From positions 2,108,001 through 2,172,000 of the forward strand of contig OY729432.1 of assembly GCA_963422385.1 (NCBI GenBank): a stretch of DNA of 64,000 nt, read 5' to 3'. Source of the DNA: JAJDTQ01 sp963422385. Lineage in GTDB: Bacteria > Desulfobacterota > Binatia > UBA9968 > JAJDTQ01. Position 1 is the stretch's first letter; every line of letters begins with the position of its first letter. Positions 42,083 through 49,858 of this stretch are shown in pieces. Under the pieces are notes generated by a model that saw nothing but the letters and a program-made list of their open reading frames with translations, was not told the DNA's origin and did no database searches. The translations under genes and the position numbers were made by a program.

Positions 42083-43696
42083 ATGTCAGAGTTCAGGTTT
42101 CAGCCCATCTTCGAGCTCGGGGAGGACACCACCGAGTACCGCAGTCTGGGAACGGAGGGAGTGTCCGAGACCGAGCTGGACGGCCTCACGATCCTGAAGG
42201 TGGACCCCGCGGTGCTGCGGAAGCTCACCGCGGAAGCCATCCACGACATTTCCCATCTCTTCCGTCCGAGCCACCTGGCCAGGCTGCGGGCCATTCTCGA
42301 AGACCCCGAGGCCTCGAAGAACGACCGCTTCGTGGCGCTCCAGCAACTCAAGAACGCCAATATCTCGGCCGGCGGCGTGCTGCCTGCGTGCCAGGACACC
42401 GGCACCGCCATCGTCATCGGCAAGAAAGGGGAGAACGTCTTTACCGGCGCCAACGACGAGGAAGCGTTTTCCGCCGGCGTCTACGACGTGTACACCGGGA
42501 CCAACCTGCGCTATTCGCAGCTCGCGCCCCTGACCCTGTACGAGGAAACGAACACCCGCACGAACCTGCCGGCCCAGGTGGAGCTTTACGCCACCCCCGG
42601 CGACGCCTACGAGATCCTGTTCATCACCAAGGGCGGAGGCTCCGCCAACAAGAGCTTCCTGTACCAGCAGACCCCGGCGCTTCTGAACGAGGCGTCCCTG
42701 GTGGCGTTTCTGGAAAAGCAGATGAAAACCATCGGTACCGCTGCCTGTCCGCCCTACTATCTGGTCATCGTGGTGGGCGGCATGTCCGCGGAGTTCAACC
42801 TCAAGACCGTCAAGCTGGCCAGCACCCGCTATCTGGACGGGCTTCCCACTACCGGCAACGAGTACGGTCGGGCGTTCCGGGATCCGGATCTGGAGGCTCG
42901 GGTCCAGGCCATCAGCCACAGGATGGGCGTGGGCGCACAGTTCGGCGGCAAGTATTTCACCCACGAGGTACGGGTGATCCGTCTGCCCCGGCACGGTGCT
43001 TCCTGTCCGGTGGGCATCGGCGTCTCGTGTTCCGCCGACCGGCAGGCCAGGGCCAGGATCACCCGGGACGGGGTGTTCCTCGAACGGCTGGAGACCGATC
43101 CCGCAAAATACCTGCCGGACATCTACGAAGAGGACGCCGCGGACACCGTGGTGAGCATCGACCTGAGCCGGCCCATGGACGAGATCCGGAGCACGCTGTC
43201 CAGGCATCCGGTCAAGACCCGGCTTGCTCTCAACGGCACCATCGTGGTGGCCCGGGATCTGGCCCATGCCAGGCTGAAGGAGCGTCTCGACGCGGGTGAA
43301 CCGTTGCCGGACTATTTCAAGGACCACGTCGTCTACTATGCCGGACCGGCCAAGACCCCCGAGGGCTATACGTCGGGCTCCTTCGGCCCCACCACCGCCG
43401 GACGCATGGATTCCTATGTGGATCTGTTCCAGTCCCACGGCGGCAGCCTGATCTCGCTGGCCAAGGGCAACCGGTCGCGGCAGGTGACCGACGCGTGCAG
43501 GAAGCACGGCGGTTTCTATCTGGGCTCCATCGGCGGTCCGGCGGCCGTGCTGGCCAAGGACAACATCAAGCACGTGGAGGTGCTCGACTATCCCGAGCTG
43601 GGCATGGAAGCGGTGTGGAAGATCGACGTCGAGAACTTCCCGGCGTTCATCATCGTGGACGACAAGGGCAACGACTTTTTCGCCGAGTTGCAGTAG
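42083..43696 (+). CDS. fumA: Class I fumarate hydratase (iron-sulfur)
   Basis: 537 residues, homodimeric [4Fe-4S] fumarase of the FumA/FumB type. The three cluster cysteines are Cys103 (PACQDTGTA), Cys222 (AACPPYY) and Cys308 (GASCPVGIGV). The C-terminal swivelling domain contains YAGPAKTPEGYTSGSFGPTT and GNRSRQVTDACRKHGGFYLG. It interconverts fumarate and malate in the TCA cycle; paralogues hydrate mesaconate, which cannot be excluded. GAGGAGA precedes the ATG. It ends in a tandemly duplicated 16-bp segment that carries the stop. An amidohydrolase-2 gene follows 57 bases later. Confidence 0.93.
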   Translation: MSEFRFQPIFELGEDTTEYRSLGTEGVSETELDGLTILKVDPAVLRKLTAEAIHDISHLFRPSHLARLRAILEDPEASKNDRFVALQQLKNANISAGGVLPACQDTGTAIVIGKKGENVFTGANDEEAFSAGVYDVYTGTNLRYSQLAPLTLYEETNTRTNLPAQVELYATPGDAYEILFITKGGGSANKSFLYQQTPALLNEASLVAFLEKQMKTIGTAACPPYYLVIVVGGMSAEFNLKTVKLASTRYLDGLPTTGNEYGRAFRDPDLEARVQAISHRMGVGAQFGGKYFTHEVRVIRLPRHGASCPVGIGVSCSADRQARARITRDGVFLERLETDPAKYLPDIYEEDAADTVVSIDLSRPMDEIRSTLSRHPVKTRLALNGTIVVARDLAHARLKERLDAGEPLPDYFKDHVVYYAGPAKTPEGYTSGSFGPTTAGRMDSYVDLFQSHGGSLISLAKGNRSRQVTDACRKHGGFYLGSIGGPAAVLAKDNIKHVEVLDYPELGMEAVWKIDVENFPAFIIVDDKGNDFFAELQ

Positions 43697-43714
43697 AACC
43701 GAGTTGCAGTAGAA
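43683..43714 (+). repeat. 16-bp tandem duplication over the fumarase stop
   Basis: CCGAGTTGCAGTAGAA occurs twice without a gap (43683-43698 and 43699-43714). The first copy holds the last codons and the TAG of fumarase; the second is untranslated. This is a recent slippage-type duplication. Confidence 0.95.
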
Positions 43715-43753
43715 GGAAGGGGGCGCAAGCCCACAAAAGACAAGGAGCACGTC

Positions 43754-44860
43754 ATGAGCGGAGAGGCCAACGGAAACCCCTTGATCGTGGATTCGGACGC
43801 CCACGTGGTGGAATGCGACCGTACCTGGGACTACCTCGAAGGGTCGGAACGTCAGTTCCGTCCGGTGCCGCTGGCGTCGCCGGAAGAGAACGGCGCCTCG
43901 CTCCAGTTCTGGCTGGTGGACGGCAAGGTCCGAGGCTTCCGCTTCCCCGCCTTTTCCGAGGAGGAGCTGGCGCGTCGCCAGCAGCAGGTGGGCCGGAAGT
44001 TCGCCGAGGCCAAGGAAGCCCGGGAGCTGGGCAACGTCGGGCTCCGGCTGGAGCACATGGACGACACGGGCGTGGACGTGCAGGTGCTGCACAACACCAT
44101 GTTCATCGAGCAGGTGACGGAGCGGGCGCCGGTGGAGGTGGCGCTGTGCGGGAGCTGGAACCGCTGGCTGGCGGACATCTGGTCGCAGTCGGACGGGCGG
44201 CTCCGGTGGTCGTGCCTGGCGCCCACCCTGAGCATGTCGGACGCCCTGGACCAGATCCGTTTCTCCAGGGAGCACGGCTCCTGTGCCGTGCTGCTGCGGC
44301 CGGTGGAGGGCAACCGGCTTCTGGCGGACCCGTACTTCTACCCCATCTATGAAGAGGCCAGCCGCCTGGACATGCCCATTGCCATCCATATCGCCAACGG
44401 CAGCGCCTGGCTCAACGACCTCTACAGCCATCCGGTCCGCCTCGGAGCCACCTTCCACCGGTTCAGGATCCCCACCGTGGGAGGCTTTGCCGACGTGCTC
44501 TTCAGCGAGGTTCCGGAGGTATTCCCGAAGTTGCGTTGGGGGTTCATCGAGGCCAGCGCCCAGTGGCTACCCTGGATCCTGCACGAAGTCCGGAACCGCT
44601 TCAGGACCATGGGCCGGGAGTGGCCGGACAACCCCATGAAGGAGTTCCAGATGTTCGTGACCTGCGAGAACACCGACGACCTGCCGTACATCGTGCAAGA
44701 GACCGGTGAAGACGGCTTGGTCATCGGTACGGACTACGGCCACACGGACACGTCCAGCGACGTGGACGCCATCAAGGTCTTCAGGGACCGGACCGATCTG
44801 TCCGGGGACGTCAAGCGGAAGATCCTGAGCGACAACGCACGCAGGCTCTACGGTCTGTAG
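43754..44860 (+). CDS. Amidohydrolase-2 family metal-dependent hydrolase (paralogue 4)
   Basis: 368 residues, beginning MSGEANGNPLIVDSDAHVVE. Same family as 35280, 36374 and 38695, here on the plus strand: DRTWDYLEGSERQFRPVPL, LEHMDDTGVDVQVLHNTM, CGSWNRWLADIW, IAIHIANGSAW, WGFIEASAQWLPW, IGTDYGHTDTSSD and a C-terminal SDNARRLYGL. The usual His of the HxH pair is Ser/Asp as in the paralogues. A TM or signal segment is absent. It follows fumarase and precedes a stub of the same gene, showing that this family was duplicated more than once here. Confidence 0.87.
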   Translation: MSGEANGNPLIVDSDAHVVECDRTWDYLEGSERQFRPVPLASPEENGASLQFWLVDGKVRGFRFPAFSEEELARRQQQVGRKFAEAKEARELGNVGLRLEHMDDTGVDVQVLHNTMFIEQVTERAPVEVALCGSWNRWLADIWSQSDGRLRWSCLAPTLSMSDALDQIRFSREHGSCAVLLRPVEGNRLLADPYFYPIYEEASRLDMPIAIHIANGSAWLNDLYSHPVRLGATFHRFRIPTVGGFADVLFSEVPEVFPKLRWGFIEASAQWLPWILHEVRNRFRTMGREWPDNPMKEFQMFVTCENTDDLPYIVQETGEDGLVIGTDYGHTDTSSDVDAIKVFRDRTDLSGDVKRKILSDNARRLYGL

Positions 44861-44887
44861 CGCCGGCCCGTCCAAGGGAGCAGGGCC

Positions 44888-44935
44888 ATGAGTGGAGGCG
44901 CCAACGGGAAGCCGTTTGGGTATCCCTTGGACTGA
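44888..44935 (+). pseudogene. Stub of a fifth amidohydrolase-2 copy
   Basis: After paralogue 4 a short frame, MSGGANGKPFGYPLD then stop, begins like that gene (MSGEANGNP...). A purine-rich GGGAGCAGGG stands before its ATG. The first nine codons match and then the frame is lost, so I read this as the leftover 5' end of a duplicated copy removed by deletion. Confidence 0.6.
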
Positions 44936-44957
44936 TCCGGTCAGCGTGCACCACTCA

Positions 44958-46448
44958 TCAGTGCTTCGCCGCGCCCGCCTGTTTCTCAGCCCCTGCAGTT
45001 CTCCGCGCCCCACCGATAAGCGAGAACATGAGCGCGGTGACACCCAGGCATGCCGCGGTGGTGTACGCGTAACCGTATCCTTCCATGAACGCCGACAGGA
45101 GTCGGGGATCGTCCGCAAGATTCAAGGCGGTCAGATCCCGTGGTGCGGATTCGGTGGTGACCGCCAGCAGCCGTAGGCTGACGAAGGCGGTGGCCGCGGC
45201 GGTGCCCACCGAGCGGCCCACGCTGCGGATGATGGAGATGAAGGAGGAGGCGATGCCCAGCCGCTCGGGCGGCACGGAGCTGATGAGGGAGTGGTTGTTG
45301 GGCGTCTGGAAGAGCCCGAGGCCGAGGCCGAGGAGAGCCAGCCGCGGCACGATCTCGGCCGGGCCGGAATCTTGGCTGAGCATGCTCATGGCGTACATGG
45401 CCACGGCGATCACCGCGGCTCCCGCGGTAGCGGGCAGCAGGGTGCCCACGCGGTCGGACAGCCAGCCGCTCAACGGCGACACCACCATCAGCACCAATGC
45501 CGTTGCGGTCATCAGGCTCCCCGCCTCCAGCGGGTCCATGCGCAGCACGAGCTGGAGCAGGAAAGGCATCATCAACTCGTTGGTGCTCAGGGCCACGAAG
45601 GTGGAAAGGCGCGCGATGTTGCCCGCGGCAAAGGGCACGTTCCGGAACAGTCCGAGATCGAGGATGGGGTAGGGGCAGGTGGCTTCCCGCCGTATGAACA
45701 GGCCCAGGAAGAGGGCGCTTGACACGAAACCCCGGTAACCGAGTCCTCCTCGCGTAATCCCCAGCAGCAGGAACGTCAACGCGATGGCGAACAGGCCCGC
45801 GCCGGCGAAGTCGAAGGGCTCGCGTCGCGTCTGCCTGTCCGGACCCCGGTCGTCCAGCAGGAGAAAGCGGGCGGCGGCGAAGCCGATGAAGGACAGGATG
45901 CCGGAGACGAAGAAAATGTAGCGCCATCCCAGCGTGAAGGTGATGAATCCTCCCACCACGGGTCCCAGCGTGAAGCCGATGGCGGATACCAGGCCGCCGG
46001 ACAGTCCCATGGCCCGGCCGCGGTCGGGGCCGGTGAAGAGGGAGCCGGTCAGGGCGAAGGTGTTGGTCATCATCAGGGCGGCGCCCACCGCCTGTCCCAC
46101 GCGGCAGGCCATCAGTTGCGTGGGCCCCTGGGACAGGCCCGCCACCATCGAGGCCACGCCGTAGACCAGGAAGCCCGCGGAGAAGGTGAGCTTGCGCCCG
46201 AGGAGGTCCGAGAGCCTGCCGCAGGGCAGGTAAAGGGCCCCCGTCACCAGCGCGTAGACGAAGACGATCCAGCCGGCGAAAGTGATATCCGTGCGGAACT
46301 CGGTTATGATCACCGGCAGGCTTATGGTAAGCATCCCGACATCCGTGGTGGCGATGAATACGGAGACCACGACCACCCACAGCGCCCACCAGCGGTGGTT
46401 GGGGCCGAAGACGCGGTTGTCGATGAAGTCTCTGAGCCAGGGTGTCAT
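44958..46448 (-). CDS. MFS transporter, DHA2 (14-helix) drug efflux type
   Basis: 496 residues with about 14 hydrophobic segments, the size and layout of EmrB/QacA-type proton-driven exporters. Motif A appears as GRLSDLLGRKLTF after helix 2, and the DHA2 signature near helix 5 as SGGLVSAIGFTLGPVVGGFI. It starts MTPWLRDFIDNRVFGPNHRW. A typical member exports amphipathic organic compounds. It is divergent from the HpaB-sulfotransferase pair, with 128 bases between the starts. This suggests export of the product, which is inference. No repressor gene lies beside it. Confidence 0.9.
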   Translation of the reverse strand: MTPWLRDFIDNRVFGPNHRWWALWVVVVSVFIATTDVGMLTISLPVIITEFRTDITFAGWIVFVYALVTGALYLPCGRLSDLLGRKLTFSAGFLVYGVASMVAGLSQGPTQLMACRVGQAVGAALMMTNTFALTGSLFTGPDRGRAMGLSGGLVSAIGFTLGPVVGGFITFTLGWRYIFFVSGILSFIGFAAARFLLLDDRGPDRQTRREPFDFAGAGLFAIALTFLLLGITRGGLGYRGFVSSALFLGLFIRREATCPYPILDLGLFRNVPFAAGNIARLSTFVALSTNELMMPFLLQLVLRMDPLEAGSLMTATALVLMVVSPLSGWLSDRVGTLLPATAGAAVIAVAMYAMSMLSQDSGPAEIVPRLALLGLGLGLFQTPNNHSLISSVPPERLGIASSFISIIRSVGRSVGTAAATAFVSLRLLAVTTESAPRDLTALNLADDPRLLSAFMEGYGYAYTTAACLGVTALMFSLIGGARRTAGAEKQAGAAKH

Positions 46449-46576
46449 GTCGCGTGGACCGGGAACGGACGTGAATTCGTCCCATCCTTCTTAGCGGCTT
46501 CCCGGGCGGCACGAAAACGATTGGAAGGATTCGCGCCCGAGGCATTCCCGGCGGCGTCCCGGCAGGAGTTCTGGGT

Positions 46577-48004
46577 ATGGCCATTCGATCCGGCAAGAAC
46601 TACATCGAAGCGCTGCGCGACGGCCGCGCGGTGTGGCACGCGGGGCAGCGCATCGAGGACGTGACGACGCATCCCGGCTTCACCGGCACGATCAAGACCC
46701 TGGCGGACCTGTACGACCGCCAGGCATCGGCGGAAGACCGCGACACCATGACGGTGGCGCGGGAAGGCGGGCGCATCTCCTGCAGCTATCTGCCGCCGGT
46801 GAACGCCGAAGAACTCCGGGCCAAGCGCGGCAACATCGAGTTGTGGGCGCGGGAGACCTTCGGCCAGATGGGCCGCTATCCGGAATTCTGCGCGGAGCTG
46901 GTGGTGGGTCTGCTGGACTTCGCCGACGCGCTGGGCGCCCACGACTCGCGCTGGGGCGACAACGCCCGGGCCTACTACCACCACTGCGTCGCCGGCGACC
47001 TGTGCCTGACCCATGCCCTGACGGACCAGTTCTACGATCACTCGAAGCGTGTCAGCGAGCAGCAGGACCCGGACCTGGTCCTCCACGTCGTCGGAGAAAC
47101 TTCGGAGGGGCCCGTGGTTCGGGGCTTGCGGAATCTCGCCACCTTGGCGCCGCTTTCCGACGAGGCGCTGGTGTATCCCATCCGCCCCCGGGACGCCGAC
47201 GAGCCCGACTACGCGCTGGCCTTCGCAATCCCCATGAACGCCCCGGGCCTCAAGATCATCTGCCGGGACCTGTATGCCGCGCACGCCGACCCGGAGCGCT
47301 TTCCGCTCACCACGCGTTTCGACGAGGTGGACGCCACCCTGGTCTTCGACGACGTGGTGGTGCCCTGGGACCGGATCTTCGCCTACGGTGCTCCGGAGGT
47401 GGTGGCGGGCTTTCACCGGAACATCCAGACCTGGGCCCAGTACGCCACCATGGTCCGCCTCATCACCAAGCTGGAAACCTTCCTCGGCGTCGCGCAACTG
47501 CTCACCGAATGGTCCGGCCGGCACCAGACGCCCAACTCCCAGATACGGCTGGCGGCCTTCATCCAGGACCTGGAGATCCTGCGCGACTGCGTGGAGATCG
47601 CGGAGAACCGGGCGTATCGCACCAGGGGGGGCTTCTGGGCGCCGCTCCTCAGCCCCTCCTACCGGGTGCACAGCATCGAGGCGTCGGACCGGGCGGAGCG
47701 CAACATGGAGAGCCTTCTGACCAGCTCCCTGGTGCTCACCGGCGGTGGCTCGGACCTGGCCGGCGACGAGTTGGGACCGCTGGTGGAGCGGTACTTCCGC
47801 GGCTGCGCCCCCTCCACCCGGGAGCACCTGCGGTTGCTGGCGGTGGCCGCGGATCTGGTCATGACTCCTTTCGGCAAGCGCGGGCAGCTCTACGAGCGGC
47901 TGCAGAGCGGCGAGACCGACAACATGCGGCGGCGCCTGAACGCACAGTTCAAGGAGCGTGACGGCGCCGATCGGCTGCTGGCGTTCATCAACAAGGACTG
48001 GTGA
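46577..48004 (+). CDS. 4-hydroxyphenylacetate 3-monooxygenase-type FADH2-dependent oxygenase
   Basis: 475 residues, HpaB family (acyl-CoA dehydrogenase-like fold). It opens SGKNYIEALRDGRAVWHAGQ, then PGFTGTIKTLADLYD and the central SYLPPVNAEELRAKR. TTRFDEVDATLVFDDVVVPW corresponds to the flavin/substrate region of HpaB. Such oxygenases use FADH2 from a separate reductase (HpaC) and O2 to add a hydroxyl ortho to a phenol or to other aromatic rings. No reductase gene is nearby, so it must be supplied elsewhere. The TGA is overlapped by the sulfotransferase GTG, so the two are made together. The exact substrate is unknown. Confidence 0.85.
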   Translation: MAIRSGKNYIEALRDGRAVWHAGQRIEDVTTHPGFTGTIKTLADLYDRQASAEDRDTMTVAREGGRISCSYLPPVNAEELRAKRGNIELWARETFGQMGRYPEFCAELVVGLLDFADALGAHDSRWGDNARAYYHHCVAGDLCLTHALTDQFYDHSKRVSEQQDPDLVLHVVGETSEGPVVRGLRNLATLAPLSDEALVYPIRPRDADEPDYALAFAIPMNAPGLKIICRDLYAAHADPERFPLTTRFDEVDATLVFDDVVVPWDRIFAYGAPEVVAGFHRNIQTWAQYATMVRLITKLETFLGVAQLLTEWSGRHQTPNSQIRLAAFIQDLEILRDCVEIAENRAYRTRGGFWAPLLSPSYRVHSIEASDRAERNMESLLTSSLVLTGGGSDLAGDELGPLVERYFRGCAPSTREHLRLLAVAADLVMTPFGKRGQLYERLQSGETDNMRRRLNAQFKERDGADRLLAFINKDW

Positions 48005-48954
48005 CCGGGTTCGTGGTACGCGACGCCACGCCCGCGGGTTCGGTCCTCAGGCGCGCCCGGTCGGTGGCCGAGCTGGCTTCTCTCAGGGGAGGTATCGGCA
48101 GCATGGCAAGCCGGGCCGCGGCGCTGGCGTTTCGTCCCAGGCCCGCCGATGTTCTCATCGCCACCTTTCCCAAGTGCGGCACCACCTGGCTGCAACAGAT
48201 CGTGCACGGGCTCCGGACCAGGGGTTCCATGGACTTCGACGAGATCACCCTGGCGGTGCCCTGGCTCGAATTGGCGCTGGACCTGGGCATCGACCCCGAC
48301 GGGTCCCAGGCGGCCGAGCCACGGGCCTTCAAGAGTCACCTGAGCTGGCATGAGATACCCAAGGGGGGGCGCTACATCTCCATGGTCCGGGACCCCAGGG
48401 ACGTGCTGGTGTCCATGTACCATTTTCACGAGGGCTGGCGCTTCGAGCCCGGGACCATCACCCTGGCGGATTACGCGCGGAAGTTCTTTCTGGCGCCCGA
48501 GCGGGCCCGGCGCTACTGGCAGCACGTGGCGTCGTGGTGGCCGCAACGCGGGCGCGAGAACGTGCTGATGCTTGGCTACGAGGCCGCGCTCGCGGACGTA
48601 CCGGGCACGGTCCGGCGCATCGCCCGATTTGTCGGGTGTCCGCTGGACGACGGGCTGCTGGACCTGGTGGTCCGGCAGTCTTCCATCGGGTTCATGAAGG
48701 CCCACGGCTCGCAGTTCGACGACCATGTGGTGCGCGACGCGCGCAACGCCGCCCACGGCCTCCCGCCGGGCGGCTCGTCCTCCAAGGTGCGAGGCGGGCG
48801 GGTTGGCGACCACGTGCAGGAACTGCCCATGGACGTAAGGCAAGAGCTGGACTGGATCTGGCGGGAAGAGTTGGCAGGCCGTTTCGGCCTTGCTTCGTAC
48901 CGGGACCTGCTCGCCGCCATCGGACCTGCTTGCGGCTCTCTTGCGGTGACGTAG
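48001..48954 (+). CDS. PAPS-dependent sulfotransferase
   Basis: 317 residues, starting with GTG inside the hydroxylase stop (GTGA). The 5'-phosphosulfate loop is LIATFPKCGTTWLQQIV with Lys58 and Thr61/Thr62; the 3'-phosphate site is MVRDPRDVLVSMYHF with Arg130 and Ser138; KSHLSWHEIP and the C-terminal RGGRVGDHV match the cytosolic SULT fold. It would move sulfate from PAPS to a hydroxyl group of a small molecule in the cytoplasm. An inner ATG at 48103 is possible but would lose the first strand. Coupling to a flavin hydroxylase suggests O-sulfation of the newly made phenol. Confidence 0.9.
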   Translation: MTGFVVRDATPAGSVLRRARSVAELASLRGGIGSMASRAAALAFRPRPADVLIATFPKCGTTWLQQIVHGLRTRGSMDFDEITLAVPWLELALDLGIDPDGSQAAEPRAFKSHLSWHEIPKGGRYISMVRDPRDVLVSMYHFHEGWRFEPGTITLADYARKFFLAPERARRYWQHVASWWPQRGRENVLMLGYEAALADVPGTVRRIARFVGCPLDDGLLDLVVRQSSIGFMKAHGSQFDDHVVRDARNAAHGLPPGGSSSKVRGGRVGDHVQELPMDVRQELDWIWREELAGRFGLASYRDLLAAIGPACGSLAVT

Positions 48955-48983
48955 GAGCCTCTATCGCCCGGCAGCGTGGTGCG

Positions 48984-49014
48984 GGCGCAGGTGGGTTTGA
49001 AACCTGCCACTACA
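48984..49014. repeat. Imperfect palindromic intergenic element
   Basis: In the gap after the sulfotransferase, a GC-rich imperfect palindrome centres on GGTTTGAAACC, flanked by GCAGGTG and TGCCACTACA. A related element, GTAGGGGCGGGTTTCGCACC, lies at 61889. Both resemble REP-like intergenic palindromes. Confidence 0.5.
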
Positions 49015-49062
49015 CTTTCGTCGTCCCGCAGCGTGGGACGCTACACTGGTGTCCCGTTCCCT

Positions 49063-49806
49063 CTATTCGTACCGTCCGTCCTTTCCGGCGACGAGCTTGC
49101 CGTCCTCGTAGTAGAACAGTTGCCCGGACTGCTCCATGGGCGTCTGGGCCGCCAGAACGAAACCCTGCCCCAGTATTTCAGGCGTCGGAAGCCGCGTGAA
49201 CGCCTCGTCGGGCGCGCCCTCGGTGACAATGGGGACCTGGGGCGAGAAGGTCACCACACAGACGTTGGACTCACGCACTTCCTCCGCCAGGTAACGGCTG
49301 AAGGTCCAGATGGCGTCCTTGGTGACCACGTAGGCACAGGCGCCGCCCGGCGTAATACCGCCGCCGCCGTAGAGATTGATGATGTGCCCGGACCGCTGCG
49401 GCTCCATGTGGGCCAGGGCGTGTTTCGAACAGAGGAAGGTGCCGCCCAGATTGGTCTGGATGACCCGGTCCCAGAAGGACAGGTCCATGTCCCGGATCAG
49501 CGGCCAGCGGGGGATGCCCCAGGCGAAATGCGGCACGATGGCGGCGTCGTTTACCAGCACGTCGATCCGGCCGAACCGGTGGACCACATCCTCGAAGGCG
49601 CGTCGCACCGCACTCTCGTCCCGGATGTCCGCGTTGATCCCCAGGGCGTCGGTCAGTCCGCCGAGCTCCAGGCTGGTCTTGTCCAGCCATTCCTGGCTGA
49701 CGTCGATGATGACCACCCGGGCTTTCTCCCGGGCGAACGTCAACGCGGCATGGCGTCCGATGCCCTTGCCGCCGCCCGTCACCACGACCACTTTTCCTTC
49801 CAGCAT
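49063..49806 (-). CDS. Short-chain dehydrogenase/reductase, atypical active site
   Basis: 247 residues, starting MLEGKVVVVTGGGKGIGRHA after GGGAGGATC. The NAD(P) loop TGGGKGIG, the ND-x-A motif VNDAAIVPHF and the Tyr-x3-Lys (CAYVVTK) are clear. The catalytic Ser expected 13 residues before the Tyr is replaced by Tyr within NLYGGGGITPGG, so the hydride transfer site is atypical. It may act on an unusual substrate or be weakly active. It follows the molybdopterin hydroxylase subunit by 52 bases on the same strand, so it probably belongs to that operon. Confidence 0.85.
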   Translation of the reverse strand: MLEGKVVVVTGGGKGIGRHAALTFAREKARVVIIDVSQEWLDKTSLELGGLTDALGINADIRDESAVRRAFEDVVHRFGRIDVLVNDAAIVPHFAWGIPRWPLIRDMDLSFWDRVIQTNLGGTFLCSKHALAHMEPQRSGHIINLYGGGGITPGGACAYVVTKDAIWTFSRYLAEEVRESNVCVVTFSPQVPIVTEGAPDEAFTRLPTPEILGQGFVLAAQTPMEQSGQLFYYEDGKLVAGKDGRYE

Positions 49807-49858
49807 GTCGATCCTCCCTGGACGCTGATCGTACGTACCGCGACCGGTGGCCTGATCT

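Noticed and set aside
42086..44458. A 790-codon antisense frame across fumarase and the following amidohydrolase
   Set aside because: It spans two unrelated real genes and the gap between them, and has no motif; a high-GC shadow.
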